Of a DNA stretch of 60,542 bases, positions 44,190 through 53,542 are shown piece by piece. The position numbers and the translations under genes are program-made. The notes beneath the pieces are model-generated. The model was not told the origin of the DNA and searched no databases. It worked only from the letters and a program-made list of their open reading frames with translations. The stretch is from NCBI GenBank assembly GCA_905339165.1, contig CAJPFH010000001.1, forward strand, positions 1-60,542, written 5' to 3'. The stretch is from Flavobacteriales bacterium (GTDB lineage: Bacteria; Bacteroidota; Bacteroidia; Flavobacteriales_E; Vicingaceae). Position 1 is the first letter of the stretch. Each line of letters starts with the position of its first letter.

Positions 44190-44958
44190 TGCTTTTAACC
44201 AACTTTATGGTTTGGAACATTCCCAATTTAGGAAACAAAGGTGTAAATAATTTTTCAAAGCTTGTTACGGGGCCAAACATAAAACCTGGAAAAAGAGAAA
44301 AGAAACTTAATCCACCGCTCAGTAAATAACGAAAAGGGGTATGTGGTTTAAATAGGATAAGTTTCAATAAGGGGAAAAGATGTTCAAATTTTTTTATATC
44401 GCGTTTAAAAACTAACCAAGGAATAGCTCCATTGGCACCCGAAAGAGGGCCTGTGGTGGCAAAATGCCAGTCTTTTGCTTTGGGATTAAAAGGTTCGTGA
44501 TGAATAGTGGTATAAATCATTCGGCTAAACCAAGTGTTGGCAGGTTCTATCATGTATATGATGCCATTGGATTTAAGAACTCGTTGTGCTTCCAAAAAAA
44601 ACAATTCCACATTGGGTATATGGTGTAGCACATTAAGCATAAAAATAGCCGAAACGGAATCGTTTGGAAATCCAATTTTATCGGCCGACATACACATGTC
44701 GCAAGTAGAAAGGGGTAAAATATCGGAAGTAGTTACCTGCGGAACCACCTCTTTTAAAAAACCGCCACCCGAGCCAATTTCAAGTATTACGCCTTCCGGT
44801 ATACCGGATAAATCGTTTTTAAAATTAGAGTACCACTCGGTGTATAACTTTTTTAAAAAGGTTTTTCCGAGTATAATTTCTCTGTGTTTAAGAGTGGTTT
44901 CGGGAGCGTCTAAATCTTTATTTGTTTTCTTCACCTTGTATTTTTTCTTTTGTAGCAA
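44179..44958 (-). CDS. Class I SAM-dependent methyltransferase (methyltransferase 11 type)
   Basis: 259 residues. Motif I is GVILEIGSGGGFLKEVVP and a later motif reads DSVSAIFMLNVLHHIPNVELFFLEAQRVL, typical of ubiquinone/menaquinone- and glycan-type methyltransferases. The C-terminal 60 residues contain hydrophobic segments (YLLSGGLSFFSLFPGFMFG), suggesting membrane association. The ATG at 44958 overlaps the upstream GT39-type gene by 41 bases; a GTG at 44934 would reduce this to 17 and may be the real start. It is an internal gene of the glycan/lipid cluster. The substrate is unknown. Confidence 0.82.
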   Translation of the reverse strand: MLQKKKYKVKKTNKDLDAPETTLKHREIILGKTFLKKLYTEWYSNFKNDLSGIPEGVILEIGSGGGFLKEVVPQVTTSDILPLSTCDMCMSADKIGFPNDSVSAIFMLNVLHHIPNVELFFLEAQRVLKSNGIIYMIEPANTWFSRMIYTTIHHEPFNPKAKDWHFATTGPLSGANGAIPWLVFKRDIKKFEHLFPLLKLILFKPHTPFRYLLSGGLSFFSLFPGFMFGPVTSFEKLFTPLFPKLGMFQTIKLVKSNAQ

Positions 44959-46675
44959 CCGAATCGGGCTTATTCGGTATTTCCGGATAGTTAATTTTGA
45001 ATAAGTTTACTTCTTCTGAATTTCCAATACGGTGTACAGGGGTTAAAAAATTGGGGTATTTCTGTTGAATAGTATTTAAATACCGATGAACCGTGTTAAT
45101 AATATAACCGTCTTTTTTATTAGGGTTTCTGCGAAGATTGGCTACCATAACATGTGTAACTTTTTTTTCGTGTAAGTTTATTACCAAACTGTCTGCATCT
45201 TCAGATGGAATGGTATAAATACCTGCAAATAATTTTCCTCCAGAATGTACGAAAGAAACAGGAGGTTTACGGCAGGCTACTAAAACAGAATCTGATTTTA
45301 AATTTTCGCCAATCCATTCGCTCATTTTTATATAATTTTCCCAATCTGGAGTGTATCCGGCATATTTGTTTCCTTTAAAATTTTTAATGGTATTAGGAAA
45401 ATTGGCTGCTAAAAATTTAAAAGAGCGGTTTATGTTTACAATAATTAAAATAGCAAATATAAAGGTTACTAAAAGTTGGATTACGTAGTTGTTGCGAGAT
45501 TTAAAGAAGGAATACAGACCGTAAAATGATAAGATAAGATAAAAAGGAAGGAATATTAAGATAATACGTAACTGATCCCAGTTTTTTTGAAGAGCTAAGA
45601 AGGATACAGCCGTTAGGCCCATGCTGTATAGAGCAATATGCCAAAGGTGTTTATTCTTGTTTTTAAACAGTGTGTAAAGAGTGAACAGAGAGAGTAAAAG
45701 AAAGGCGAAGCCTAACATGTTTTTTGGCTCAGTAGCATCGGGTATTAATCCAATTATATCGAACCATCTTTTGGAAATATATAATTCGTAATTATCAAAA
45801 AAACGTTGTATCAACTCGCTAAAGCTGTCGTTTCCAAGTTCAGGCTTATAGGGGTCTTTTCTGAGTAAAACGTCTAGCTGAGAGTATTCCAGCGTAGACA
45901 AGTATTTTCCCCAAATCGCTTTTTTAATAAGGTGAAAAAGGCCAAAGCAAAATGCAAATCCGGCACCCACCGATAGGCCTTCTTTCCATTTTTTAAAAAG
46001 GAGAGCATAGAGTATTATGGCCGGAATTGCTCCTATAGCGGCAGTTTTAGCGAGTACCAGTAAAAAAATAAGAAAACCGCATAAGAGGCCTCCTTTCCAT
46101 GAAAGGCTGCTTTCTTTTGCGGTATCAGTAAGGCGGAAAAGAGTAAAGAAAAAGATTCCCTGAAGCATAATGTAAAAGGCTTCGGTAAAAGAGTGATGAG
46201 AAAAATAGATGATATGCACATTAATGGCAAACATCAATGTACAGAAAGTTAGAAAAAACGCAGAGATGCGGCCTTGCAGAGCCTTGTGTGTAAAGTAAAT
46301 AGCGAGAACTGTAAATAGCACAGAAAAAGCCTTAAACAATATAAATTTAAATCCAAAAATTATGTATAAAAGCGAAAGAACAAATGGGTAAAGTGGTGCG
46401 TTTGCGGTATGAAAAAAATCGGGAAATTCTTTTACCATGCGTAAACCCGATTCAATGTATAGGGCATCATCGTGAGCTATACTGAGTTTTGCATCAAAAC
46501 TGAAAATACTCAGAAATAAAAATAATCCGATAGAAAAATAAAGAATAGTGTTACTTCTTTTTTCGCACCATGTATCAAGTGAGTTAAATAAAGAACCATT
46601 CGTTGTTTCTGTAGGTTTAATGGTACGGGAGGACTCGCTATGTTCTTTATGAACGGTTTTATTTTTTTTACTCAT
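44918..46675 (-). CDS. Polytopic membrane glycosyltransferase (GT39/ArnT/PMT-like)
   Basis: 585 residues with a charged N-terminal cytoplasmic tail and about ten hydrophobic helices between residues 40 and 430. The first extracytoplasmic loop contains the acidic pair in SIAHDDALYIESGLRM, the GT-C catalytic motif, and APLYPFVLSLLYIIFG follows. The C-terminal 130 residues are a soluble periplasmic domain (SEWIGENLKSDSVLVACRKP). GT-C enzymes of this kind transfer sugars from polyprenyl-phosphate donors to lipids, glycans or proteins. The GT2 partner that could make the donor is encoded two genes downstream. It follows the FkbM gene by seven bases. Confidence 0.82.
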   Translation of the reverse strand: MSKKNKTVHKEHSESSRTIKPTETTNGSLFNSLDTWCEKRSNTILYFSIGLFLFLSIFSFDAKLSIAHDDALYIESGLRMVKEFPDFFHTANAPLYPFVLSLLYIIFGFKFILFKAFSVLFTVLAIYFTHKALQGRISAFFLTFCTLMFAINVHIIYFSHHSFTEAFYIMLQGIFFFTLFRLTDTAKESSLSWKGGLLCGFLIFLLVLAKTAAIGAIPAIILYALLFKKWKEGLSVGAGFAFCFGLFHLIKKAIWGKYLSTLEYSQLDVLLRKDPYKPELGNDSFSELIQRFFDNYELYISKRWFDIIGLIPDATEPKNMLGFAFLLLSLFTLYTLFKNKNKHLWHIALYSMGLTAVSFLALQKNWDQLRIILIFLPFYLILSFYGLYSFFKSRNNYVIQLLVTFIFAILIIVNINRSFKFLAANFPNTIKNFKGNKYAGYTPDWENYIKMSEWIGENLKSDSVLVACRKPPVSFVHSGGKLFAGIYTIPSEDADSLVINLHEKKVTHVMVANLRRNPNKKDGYIINTVHRYLNTIQQKYPNFLTPVHRIGNSEEVNLFKINYPEIPNKPDSVATKEKIQGEENK

Positions 46676-46682
46676 ATTTATA

Positions 46683-47441
46683 TTAATTCAACTTATTTTT
46701 AGACAAAACAAAGTTGCAAAATTTATTTTCAGGCCAAGAGTAATACTTAGATATTTCTTTCTCTGTAGTGGGAATAAGGTTGGAATGCTTAATGGTGTAT
46801 ATTAAGAATTCAGACTGATTCCATAAAGAAACGAGCTCCTTAGCCGAGTATCCTGCTTTATTAAGTGCAAATGGCCAAAACTCTGTAAACACAATGAGGT
46901 TAGGGTTATTCTTTATGGTATTTTCCATGCCTACAAAGGCTTGATATTCGTACCCCTGAATGTCTATTTTAATAAAATTGGGTTTGAGTTGATTTTGCAT
47001 AACATAATCGTCAATTGAAATGCATTCAATTTCGGTAACAGAGGCATATTCATTAACCTTGTATGCTCTATGGTCAACATTTAAATGGGGTGATGTGTAA
47101 AATGTTAAAACACCCGATTGGTTTGAAACGGCTTTATTTAAAAGGGAAACATTTTTTATTTTTTTTTCTTCTACCAAGTTTTTTAGGTGTTTAAAATTAA
47201 TCCTATCAGGTTCGAATGAGATTATTTTACCGCTTGCACCAACTTGTTTTGAGAATATGGAAGTGGTAAATCCAATATTTGCACCAACATCTAACACGGT
47301 ATTTCCTTCGTGTATGTAGTTCTTAAAGAAAAGGATGTTTTCTTTATCGGTTACATTTTTATATATCCAATAGAGGGGTCGGTAAAGAGTGAAAAAATTT
47401 TTAAAAAGGAACTGAGCAATTCTTTGCATAATTGATGGCAA
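46683..47441 (-). CDS. FkbM family SAM-dependent methyltransferase
   Basis: 252 residues. SAM motif: NTVLDVGANIGFTTSIFSKQ, then GKIISFEPDRINFKHLKNL. The FkbM core SIDDYVMQNQLKPNFIKIDIQGYEYQ is clear (I-K-x-D-x-x-G-x-E). FkbM enzymes O-methylate sugars or polyketides. In Bacteroidota they usually sit in exopolysaccharide or lipopolysaccharide clusters, as here ahead of GT39- and GT2-type transferases. It is the first gene of the minus-strand cluster. Confidence 0.9.
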   Translation of the reverse strand: MPSIMQRIAQFLFKNFFTLYRPLYWIYKNVTDKENILFFKNYIHEGNTVLDVGANIGFTTSIFSKQVGASGKIISFEPDRINFKHLKNLVEEKKIKNVSLLNKAVSNQSGVLTFYTSPHLNVDHRAYKVNEYASVTEIECISIDDYVMQNQLKPNFIKIDIQGYEYQAFVGMENTIKNNPNLIVFTEFWPFALNKAGYSAKELVSLWNQSEFLIYTIKHSNLIPTTEKEISKYYSWPENKFCNFVLSKNKLN

Positions 47442-47498
47442 GATAAAAAGTTAGAACAATGAGTGCAAAGTAATAGATTTAATTAGTGTTTTAAAAAT

Positions 47499-48830
47499 TC
47501 AGTTCGATGGTAAAGTTTTTGAAAGAATCAGTTGATATTTGGTTTTATTAAAGTTCGGTACAAAATATACATCAATTTGGTATTGATTATTGGTTTGCCA
47601 GTGGCTTCCTTCAAAATAGGAGAAATCAAACTCCTTTTTATTATCTTCCAACACTCCAAACATATAGTTGTAATAACCTTGTTTTAAAAGAACAGTACAC
47701 TCATATTGCTGTTTATCGTAATTATATTTCATCTTAAAATCATCTTTTGCTTGCCAGTCGCTTAGGGTTCCGAACACATACACTTGCCCGTTTGTAATAG
47801 GAAAATCATTTTTTAGAATAAAATGCACATACACATAGTCTGCTTCGGTATTTTTATCTCTAAGGGCATTTTCTCGGTTTACCACATAGTTTCCGTTTAT
47901 ATCGGGCTTACTGGTGTATTTTAAAAAAGATCGGGAGTACTGGGGTTTAAGAAATACATGGTACAAACCTGAATCATCGAGATATATTTTTTCGGTATAA
48001 TCGTAATAGTTTCTATGATTTGTAATATTTAAATCTCGAAACTCATTGTTTCCCCAAAAAAGGTTTAATCTTTCTTGGTCGTAAACTAATTCATTACCTT
48101 TTACAAAGATGGGTTTTAATTCCATCACCTTATTATCGGTTCTATTGTTTTGTTGTATAGTAATTTTAAGTTCGTTGTATGGATCAGTTACGTTTAGGTT
48201 TCCTAAAAAAAGAGAAAAGTCAACCTCTTGTTTAAAATCCATAAACTCTACGATGGTGGCTTGGTGGATGTTTGCTTTTAAATCGGCTATAGGCTCACAA
48301 ATACTGAATCTCCTGGTAAGGATAGGATTTTCTTTGTTTTTCTCATATACAATCAGCACGTAGTTTCCCGAAAGTTTCAACTGCATATTTTCGGTTGGGA
48401 ATTTTAACTCGTAATGAGTGTATGGAACAGATGTATTAACCGAAAAAGAGTAATTGTAAATATAATCTTCGGCATAACCGTTAAGGTATTCCATCGGCAA
48501 TTGGTCTACCGGAAACCATTTCCAATCACAGCGAATAAGGGTGTAGGCATACTGTGTAAATTGGTGTTCTTCCTCATCAAAATGCAGGTGCAACTGTTCA
48601 CTGCTTCCAAGATGAATAACAGGAGCCCCTAGTTCGTTATTTGCCGGAAACAATTGTACGGTTTTTATTTTATTGCTGTATATAAAATTATCGTATCTGA
48701 AATAATCAGGATTATAATACTCATCCTTAAAATCTAAAGCCGCTTCGCGGGTTTTAGACTGAGCCCACACATTGAGTTGCATGGCAAGTACCGTAATAAA
48801 AGCAGGAAAGAAAATTTTTACACCCTTCAT
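47499..48830 (-). CDS. T9SS plug protein (DUF5103 family)
   Basis: 443 residues with a signal peptide (IFFPAFITVLAMQLNVWAQ). The family core is plain: LHLHFDEEEHQFTQYAYTLI, RCDWKWFPVDQLPMEYLNG, YAEDYIYNYSFSVNTSVPYTHYEL and LKLSGNYVLIVYEKNKENP followed by LTRRFSICEP. DUF5103 includes the Plug subunit that closes the SprA translocon in Flavobacterium T9SS. Its presence shows that the genome has a functional-type T9SS, in line with the cargo and PorP/SprF genes here. It lies upstream of the FkbM gene (57-base gap) and divergent from nqrA. Confidence 0.9.
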   Translation of the reverse strand: MKGVKIFFPAFITVLAMQLNVWAQSKTREAALDFKDEYYNPDYFRYDNFIYSNKIKTVQLFPANNELGAPVIHLGSSEQLHLHFDEEEHQFTQYAYTLIRCDWKWFPVDQLPMEYLNGYAEDYIYNYSFSVNTSVPYTHYELKFPTENMQLKLSGNYVLIVYEKNKENPILTRRFSICEPIADLKANIHQATIVEFMDFKQEVDFSLFLGNLNVTDPYNELKITIQQNNRTDNKVMELKPIFVKGNELVYDQERLNLFWGNNEFRDLNITNHRNYYDYTEKIYLDDSGLYHVFLKPQYSRSFLKYTSKPDINGNYVVNRENALRDKNTEADYVYVHFILKNDFPITNGQVYVFGTLSDWQAKDDFKMKYNYDKQQYECTVLLKQGYYNYMFGVLEDNKKEFDFSYFEGSHWQTNNQYQIDVYFVPNFNKTKYQLILSKTLPSN

Positions 48831-48936
48831 CTAACCAAAAGATTGATTTATCATTGAAAACAAAAAGCTTGCCGAAGCGAAAGTACGTAATAACTAAAAA
48901 AATGAATAAAAAAAAAGGCTTATTACCACAAATTTA

Positions 48937-48944
48937 TATATTTG
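48937..48944 (+). promoter_or_regulatory. Probable -7 element of the nqr operon
   Basis: TATATTTG matches TAnnTTTG exactly and lies 24 bases before the nqrA ATG (48969). No TTTG was found at the standard -33 distance, so the call rests on one box. Confidence 0.4.
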
Positions 48945-48968
48945 CCAACTCATTGAACATTTAAAAAA

Positions 48969-50324
48969 ATGTCGAACCAAGTTAAAATTAAAAAAGGGAT
49001 TGATTTAAAATTAAAAGGCACTCCCGAAAAGGTATTGGCTACCGCTCACCAACCTTCAACTGTAAGTATTAAACCAACCGAATTTTTAGGAGTAACGCCA
49101 AAGTTAGTCGTAAAACAAGGCGATAGGGTAAAAGCGGGCTCACCTGTTTTTACAGATAAGTATAACGAAAGAATAACTTTTACTTCTCCTGTTAGCGGAG
49201 AAATCATCGAAATTAAAAGAGGCGAAAAAAGGAAGTTGCTCGAAATTATTATAAAGGCAGATGCTGAATCGGTGTATGAAAACTTTTCAGTTTCTGACCC
49301 TAAAACCCTTTCTAGAGAGCAGGTGATGGATGCCCTACTTAAAAGCGGAATATGGCCCTTTATGAAACAAAGACCGTTTGATATTGTGGCCAATCCAACT
49401 GACTATCCTAAAGCTATATTTATTTCTTCTTTCGATTCAGCACCATTGGCACCAGACAATGATTTTGTATTGCATGGTCAGGGTGATGTTTTTCAAACCG
49501 GATTAGACGCTATTTGTAAACTTACCGAAGGTAAAGTGCACCTAAACGTACGAGGCGATGAAAAGCCAACAGGAGTATTTACCAATTCTAAAGGAGTACA
49601 AATTAATAAAATATATGGTCCTCACCCTGCGGGTAATGTTGGGGTTCAAATACACCACATTGCGCCAATAAATAAAGGCGAGGTGGTGTGGACAATAAAA
49701 CCCCAAGATATATTAACCATTGGGCGTTTGTTTAAAAGCGGAAAATATGATGCTTCACGTATTGTTGCAGTATCAGGTGCTTGTGTAAAAACACCTAAAT
49801 ACTTTAAAACCATACAAGGCGTTAAGCTGTCGGATTTAGTAAAAGATAATTATATTGCAGAAACCCCTACACGTTTTATAAGTGGCAATATTCTCACCGG
49901 CTCAAACGTGGGGTTAGAAGGCTACTTAGGTTTTTATGATTATCAGGTTACACTAATTCCGGAAGGAGGCAACGATGAGTTTTTCGGGTGGCTAGCCCCC
50001 GGATTTAATAAATTTAGCCTTTCCAGAACCTTTTTTTCATGGTTAATGCCATCAAAGGAATATAACCTCAACACCAATCTTAATGGTGAAGCAAGAGCCT
50101 TTGTAATGAGCGGAGAGTATGAAAAAGTTTTTCCTATGGATGTGTACCCCGTACACCTTCTGAAGTCTATACTTATAGAAGATGTGGAAGCCATGGAAAA
50201 ATTAGGCATTTACGAAGTAGCACCCGAAGATTTTGCCCTTTGCGAAGTGGTATGCACCTCAAAAATACCTGTGCAATCCATTGTGCGAAAAGGGTTGGAT
50301 ATTGTTAAAAAAGAATGTAGTTAA
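48969..50324 (+). CDS. nqrA: Na+-translocating NADH:quinone reductase subunit A
   Basis: 451 residues. NqrA is the peripheral cytoplasmic subunit of the six-subunit Na+-NQR complex that oxidises NADH, reduces ubiquinone or menaquinone and exports sodium. Sequence marks: IDLKLKGTPEKV at the N-terminus, the biotinyl-lipoyl-like VKQGDRVKAGSPVFTDKYN, ITFTSPVSGEIIEIKRGEKR, SGIWPFMKQRPFDIVANP and HPAGNVGVQIHHIAP. It heads an operon in the canonical ABCDEF order with short gaps (19 bases to nqrB). Confidence 0.96.
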   Translation: MSNQVKIKKGIDLKLKGTPEKVLATAHQPSTVSIKPTEFLGVTPKLVVKQGDRVKAGSPVFTDKYNERITFTSPVSGEIIEIKRGEKRKLLEIIIKADAESVYENFSVSDPKTLSREQVMDALLKSGIWPFMKQRPFDIVANPTDYPKAIFISSFDSAPLAPDNDFVLHGQGDVFQTGLDAICKLTEGKVHLNVRGDEKPTGVFTNSKGVQINKIYGPHPAGNVGVQIHHIAPINKGEVVWTIKPQDILTIGRLFKSGKYDASRIVAVSGACVKTPKYFKTIQGVKLSDLVKDNYIAETPTRFISGNILTGSNVGLEGYLGFYDYQVTLIPEGGNDEFFGWLAPGFNKFSLSRTFFSWLMPSKEYNLNTNLNGEARAFVMSGEYEKVFPMDVYPVHLLKSILIEDVEAMEKLGIYEVAPEDFALCEVVCTSKIPVQSIVRKGLDIVKKECS

Positions 50325-50343
50325 CCTATAAATTTTCAAAAAA

Positions 50344-51516
50344 TTGAAACCGCTAAGAAGTATTTTAAACAGCATCAAACCTCACTTTGAAAAAGGAGGA
50401 AAGCTCGAAAAGTTTTGGCCCGTTTACGATGGTTTCGAAACATTCCTATTTGTACCGGGGCATACTACACATTCGGGTGCTCATATCCGAGATGGTATAG
50501 ACTTAAAGAGAGTAATGATAACCGTTGTTTTTGCTATGATTCCGGCTTTGCTTTTTGGAATGTGGAACACCGGATACCAACACTATTTAGCACAGGGAAT
50601 AACCGATAGCACTCATATGCAAAACTTCTTATTCGGTTTGGTTAAAGTAATGCCCATAGTGGTAATTTCTTATGCTGTAGGACTGGGAGTGGAATTTTTA
50701 TTTTGTATTATTAAGAAGCATACTATAAACGAAGGTTTCCTAGTTTCCGGAATGCTTATTCCATTAGCATTACCTGCCGATATTCCTTTGTGGATGGTTG
50801 CTGTTGCTACCGTATTTGCCGTAGTAATAGGAAAAGAGGTGTTTGGAGGAACCGGAATGAATATATTAAATGTAGCATTAACCGCAAGAGCATTTTTGTT
50901 TTTTGCTTACCCAACCATGATGTCGGGTAACGCGGTATGGCATGCCGATACCGCTTTTAGCGGAAAAGTAGATGCAGTAACCGGAGCAACAGCACTTGGC
51001 GATGCCGCTTCAAAAATGCCAATAGAAGAATTTACTTCCAAATATTCTATACTCGATTCCTTTATTGGCACGATACCCGGTTCTATTGGCGAAACTTCTA
51101 CATTGGCTTGTTTAATAGGAGCTGCGATTCTCCTTTATACCGGGGTGGCTAGTTGGAGAGTAATGCTTTCTGTGTTTGCAGGGGGGTATGTTATGGGTTT
51201 CATTTTTAATTTATTTGGTGTAAATACACTCATGCAAATTTCTCCTTTACAACACTTGTTTTTGGGAGGCTTTGCCTTTGGTGCCGTATTTATGGCAACA
51301 GACCCCGTAACCGCTGCACAAACCAATACAGGAAAATATATTTACGGGTTTTTTGTCGGATTTTTTGCTATACTGATTCGCGTGTTTAATCCTGCATATC
51401 CGGAAGGCGTAATGATGGCTATTTTATTCATGAATGTAATGGCTCCCTTGATAGATCACTACGTAGTACAAGCTAACGTAAGCCGAAGACTTAAAAGAGT
51501 AAATATAAAAGCATAA
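50344..51516 (+). CDS. nqrB: Na+-NQR subunit B
   Basis: 390 residues, polytopic membrane subunit with covalent FMN. The flavin-linking threonine lies in DAVTGATALG (T216), the counterpart of the S/T-G-A-T motif. Other family blocks: GKEVFGGTGMNILNVALTARAFLFFAYP, a run of about nine helices, and FMATDPVTAAQTNTGKYIYG. It starts at TTG 50344, with no in-frame ATG before residue 58. Riboflavin and quinone sites of the complex are in this subunit. Confidence 0.95.
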   Translation: MKPLRSILNSIKPHFEKGGKLEKFWPVYDGFETFLFVPGHTTHSGAHIRDGIDLKRVMITVVFAMIPALLFGMWNTGYQHYLAQGITDSTHMQNFLFGLVKVMPIVVISYAVGLGVEFLFCIIKKHTINEGFLVSGMLIPLALPADIPLWMVAVATVFAVVIGKEVFGGTGMNILNVALTARAFLFFAYPTMMSGNAVWHADTAFSGKVDAVTGATALGDAASKMPIEEFTSKYSILDSFIGTIPGSIGETSTLACLIGAAILLYTGVASWRVMLSVFAGGYVMGFIFNLFGVNTLMQISPLQHLFLGGFAFGAVFMATDPVTAAQTNTGKYIYGFFVGFFAILIRVFNPAYPEGVMMAILFMNVMAPLIDHYVVQANVSRRLKRVNIKA

Positions 51517-51529
51517 AAAAAATAACCGT

Positions 51530-52237
51530 ATGTCGTTCGATGTAAACAGTAACAAATATACTTTCATATTCTCTGCCGTAATGGTAGTGGTGGTAGCGGC
51601 TCTGCTTGCATTTGCCGCAGAAAGTTTAAAACCCATGCAGCAAAAGAATATTCGAAGTGAAAAAATGCAAAACATATTATCTTCGGTAGGAATTGAAGTG
51701 GAAGCAGCACAAGCAGAAGAAACTTTTAATAAGTTTATTACCGAGCAAGTTGTGCTAGACCATTCCGGAAATGAAAAAACAGGTACTGTTGCCTTCAATG
51801 TGGATATTCTTAAAGAATATAAATCAGGTGGTCAGCAAAATTTCCCTATATTCATTTACACCGCAGAGTCGGGTGAAAAGAAATACATTATTCCCATGGT
51901 TGGAAAGGGCTTATGGGGACCTATTTGGGGGTATGTAGCACTTGATGGAGATTTAAATACAGTAGCCGGAGCATCATTCGACCATAAATCAGAAACACCT
52001 GGCTTAGGAGCCGAGATAAAAGAAAAATGGTTTCAAACTCCATTTAAAGGTAAAAAAATATTCGATGCATCCGGAAACTATGTTTCTGTTAAAGTAATCA
52101 AAGGAGGGGCAGGGGAAAATAACGAACATGGGGTAGATGCTATCTCTGGAGGAACTATAACAAGTGTAGGTGTTTCCGAAATGGTAGAAAGAACATTAAA
52201 AACATACGAGAACTATTTTAAAAGCAATAAAAATTAG
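51530..52237 (+). CDS. nqrC: Na+-NQR subunit C
   Basis: 235 residues. One N-terminal membrane anchor ([20 protein letters not shown]) is followed by a periplasmic FMN-binding domain with [26 protein letters not shown] and the covalent FMN threonine in [15 protein letters not shown] (T209). The motif is S-G-G-T rather than S-G-A-T. It relays electrons on the periplasmic side between the membrane flavin/iron centres and NqrB. It lies 13 bases after nqrB. Confidence 0.95.
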   Translation: MSFDVNSNKYTFIFSAVMVVVVAALLAFAAESLKPMQQKNIRSEKMQNILSSVGIEVEAAQAEETFNKFITEQVVLDHSGNEKTGTVAFNVDILKEYKSGGQQNFPIFIYTAESGEKKYIIPMVGKGLWGPIWGYVALDGDLNTVAGASFDHKSETPGLGAEIKEKWFQTPFKGKKIFDASGNYVSVKVIKGGAGENNEHGVDAISGGTITSVGVSEMVERTLKTYENYFKSNKN

Positions 52238-52242
52238 GCAAT

Positions 52243-52890
52243 ATGAGTACAACAGCCGCTGAACCGCTTTTTTCCAAGAAAAATAAAAAACTTTTAAGTG
52301 ATCCTCTAAATGACAACAACCCCATTACCGTGCAGGTGTTGGGTATATGTTCGGCATTAGCTATTACAGTACAACTAAAACAGGCGGTAGTGATGGCTCT
52401 ATCGGTAATTGCGGTAGTAGCTTGTTCAAATGTAATTATATCATTAATTAGAAACATGGTGCCTAATAGGGTACGTATCATCGTTCAGTTGGTTATTGTA
52501 GCTGCATTGGTTATTTTGGTAGACCAAATTTTAAAAGCCTTTGTGTACGATGTAAGCAAACAGCTCTCTGTTTTTGTGGGTTTAATTATTACCAATTGTA
52601 TTGTAATGGGGCGTTTAGAAGCTTTTGCTTTGGGCAACAAACCATGGCCATCTTTTTTAGACGGTATCGGAAATGGACTTGGATACGGTGTTATACTTGT
52701 AATAGTGGCTTTTTTCAGAGAACTACTTGGTTCCGGAAAAATTTGGGGATTTAAATTAATTCCAAACTCATTCTACGAGGCAGGTTACTTTAACAATGGA
52801 TTAATGATATTACCTCCAATGGCTCTTATCACTGTGGGTATTATTATTTGGGTACAACGCTCTCGTAACAATAAATTAATTGAAAAGTAA
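52243..52890 (+). CDS. nqrD: Na+-NQR subunit D
   Basis: 215 residues with six hydrophobic helices. NqrD and NqrE are pseudosymmetric membrane subunits that bind an iron centre between them. Conserved features are [21 protein letters not shown] near the start, with an iron-ligand cysteine, and [25 protein letters not shown]. Five bases separate it from nqrC, consistent with tight coupling. Confidence 0.95.
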   Translation: MSTTAAEPLFSKKNKKLLSDPLNDNNPITVQVLGICSALAITVQLKQAVVMALSVIAVVACSNVIISLIRNMVPNRVRIIVQLVIVAALVILVDQILKAFVYDVSKQLSVFVGLIITNCIVMGRLEAFALGNKPWPSFLDGIGNGLGYGVILVIVAFFRELLGSGKIWGFKLIPNSFYEAGYFNNGLMILPPMALITVGIIIWVQRSRNNKLIEK

Positions 52891-52909
52891 ACATCGTTAA
52901 AAATACTAT

Positions 52910-53524
52910 ATGGAATACATCAATATATTCGTAAAAGGCATATTTATAGAGAATATGATATTTGCCTATTTCTTAGGCATGTGTTCTTATTTAGCTGTAT
53001 CAAAAACAGTTAAAACAGCTACAGGTTTGGGGGCTGCCGTTATCTTTGTGTTAGGAATAACAGTGCCTATAAACTATTTGTTAGAGAATTATATTTTAAA
53101 AGAGGGAGCTCTTGCATGGCTAGGGTCTGAATACGCAACGATTGATTTGAGTTTTTTAAGTTTTATTATGTTCATTGCCGTTATTGCAGCCATTGTTCAG
53201 TTGGTTGAAATGAGTGTAGAAAAATTTGCCCCTGCTCTTTATGGAGCATTGGGAATCTTTCTTCCGCTAATAGCAGTAAATTGTGCCATTTTAGGTGGAG
53301 CTTTGTTTATGCAAGAAAGACAATATGCTAATGTTGGTGAAGCTACCGTATTTGGCTTAGGTTCCGGAGTAGGTTGGTTTTTAGCCATTGTAGCTATTGC
53401 CGCCATTCGCGAAAAAATTCGCTACTCTAATGTGCCGGCTCCTTTAAAAGGATTAGGAATAACATTTATTATTACCGGACTTATGGGTATTGCCTTTATG
53501 AGTTTTATGGGAATTGAGTTATAA
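52910..53524 (+). CDS. nqrE: Na+-NQR subunit E
   Basis: 204 residues, six helices, homologous to NqrD. Visible signatures are [21 protein letters not shown], with the conserved cysteine, and [19 protein letters not shown], the second iron-ligand region. It works with NqrD in carrying electrons across the membrane. It is internal to the operon, 19 bases after nqrD. Confidence 0.95.
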   Translation: MEYINIFVKGIFIENMIFAYFLGMCSYLAVSKTVKTATGLGAAVIFVLGITVPINYLLENYILKEGALAWLGSEYATIDLSFLSFIMFIAVIAAIVQLVEMSVEKFAPALYGALGIFLPLIAVNCAILGGALFMQERQYANVGEATVFGLGSGVGWFLAIVAIAAIREKIRYSNVPAPLKGLGITFIITGLMGIAFMSFMGIEL

Positions 53525-53542
53525 ACGAATAATTAAAGTAAA

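Noticed and set aside
44534..45004. 156-codon plus-strand open frame antisense to the methyltransferase and GT39-type genes
   Set aside because: Both minus-strand genes have strong motifs here; the antisense product has no recognisable features.
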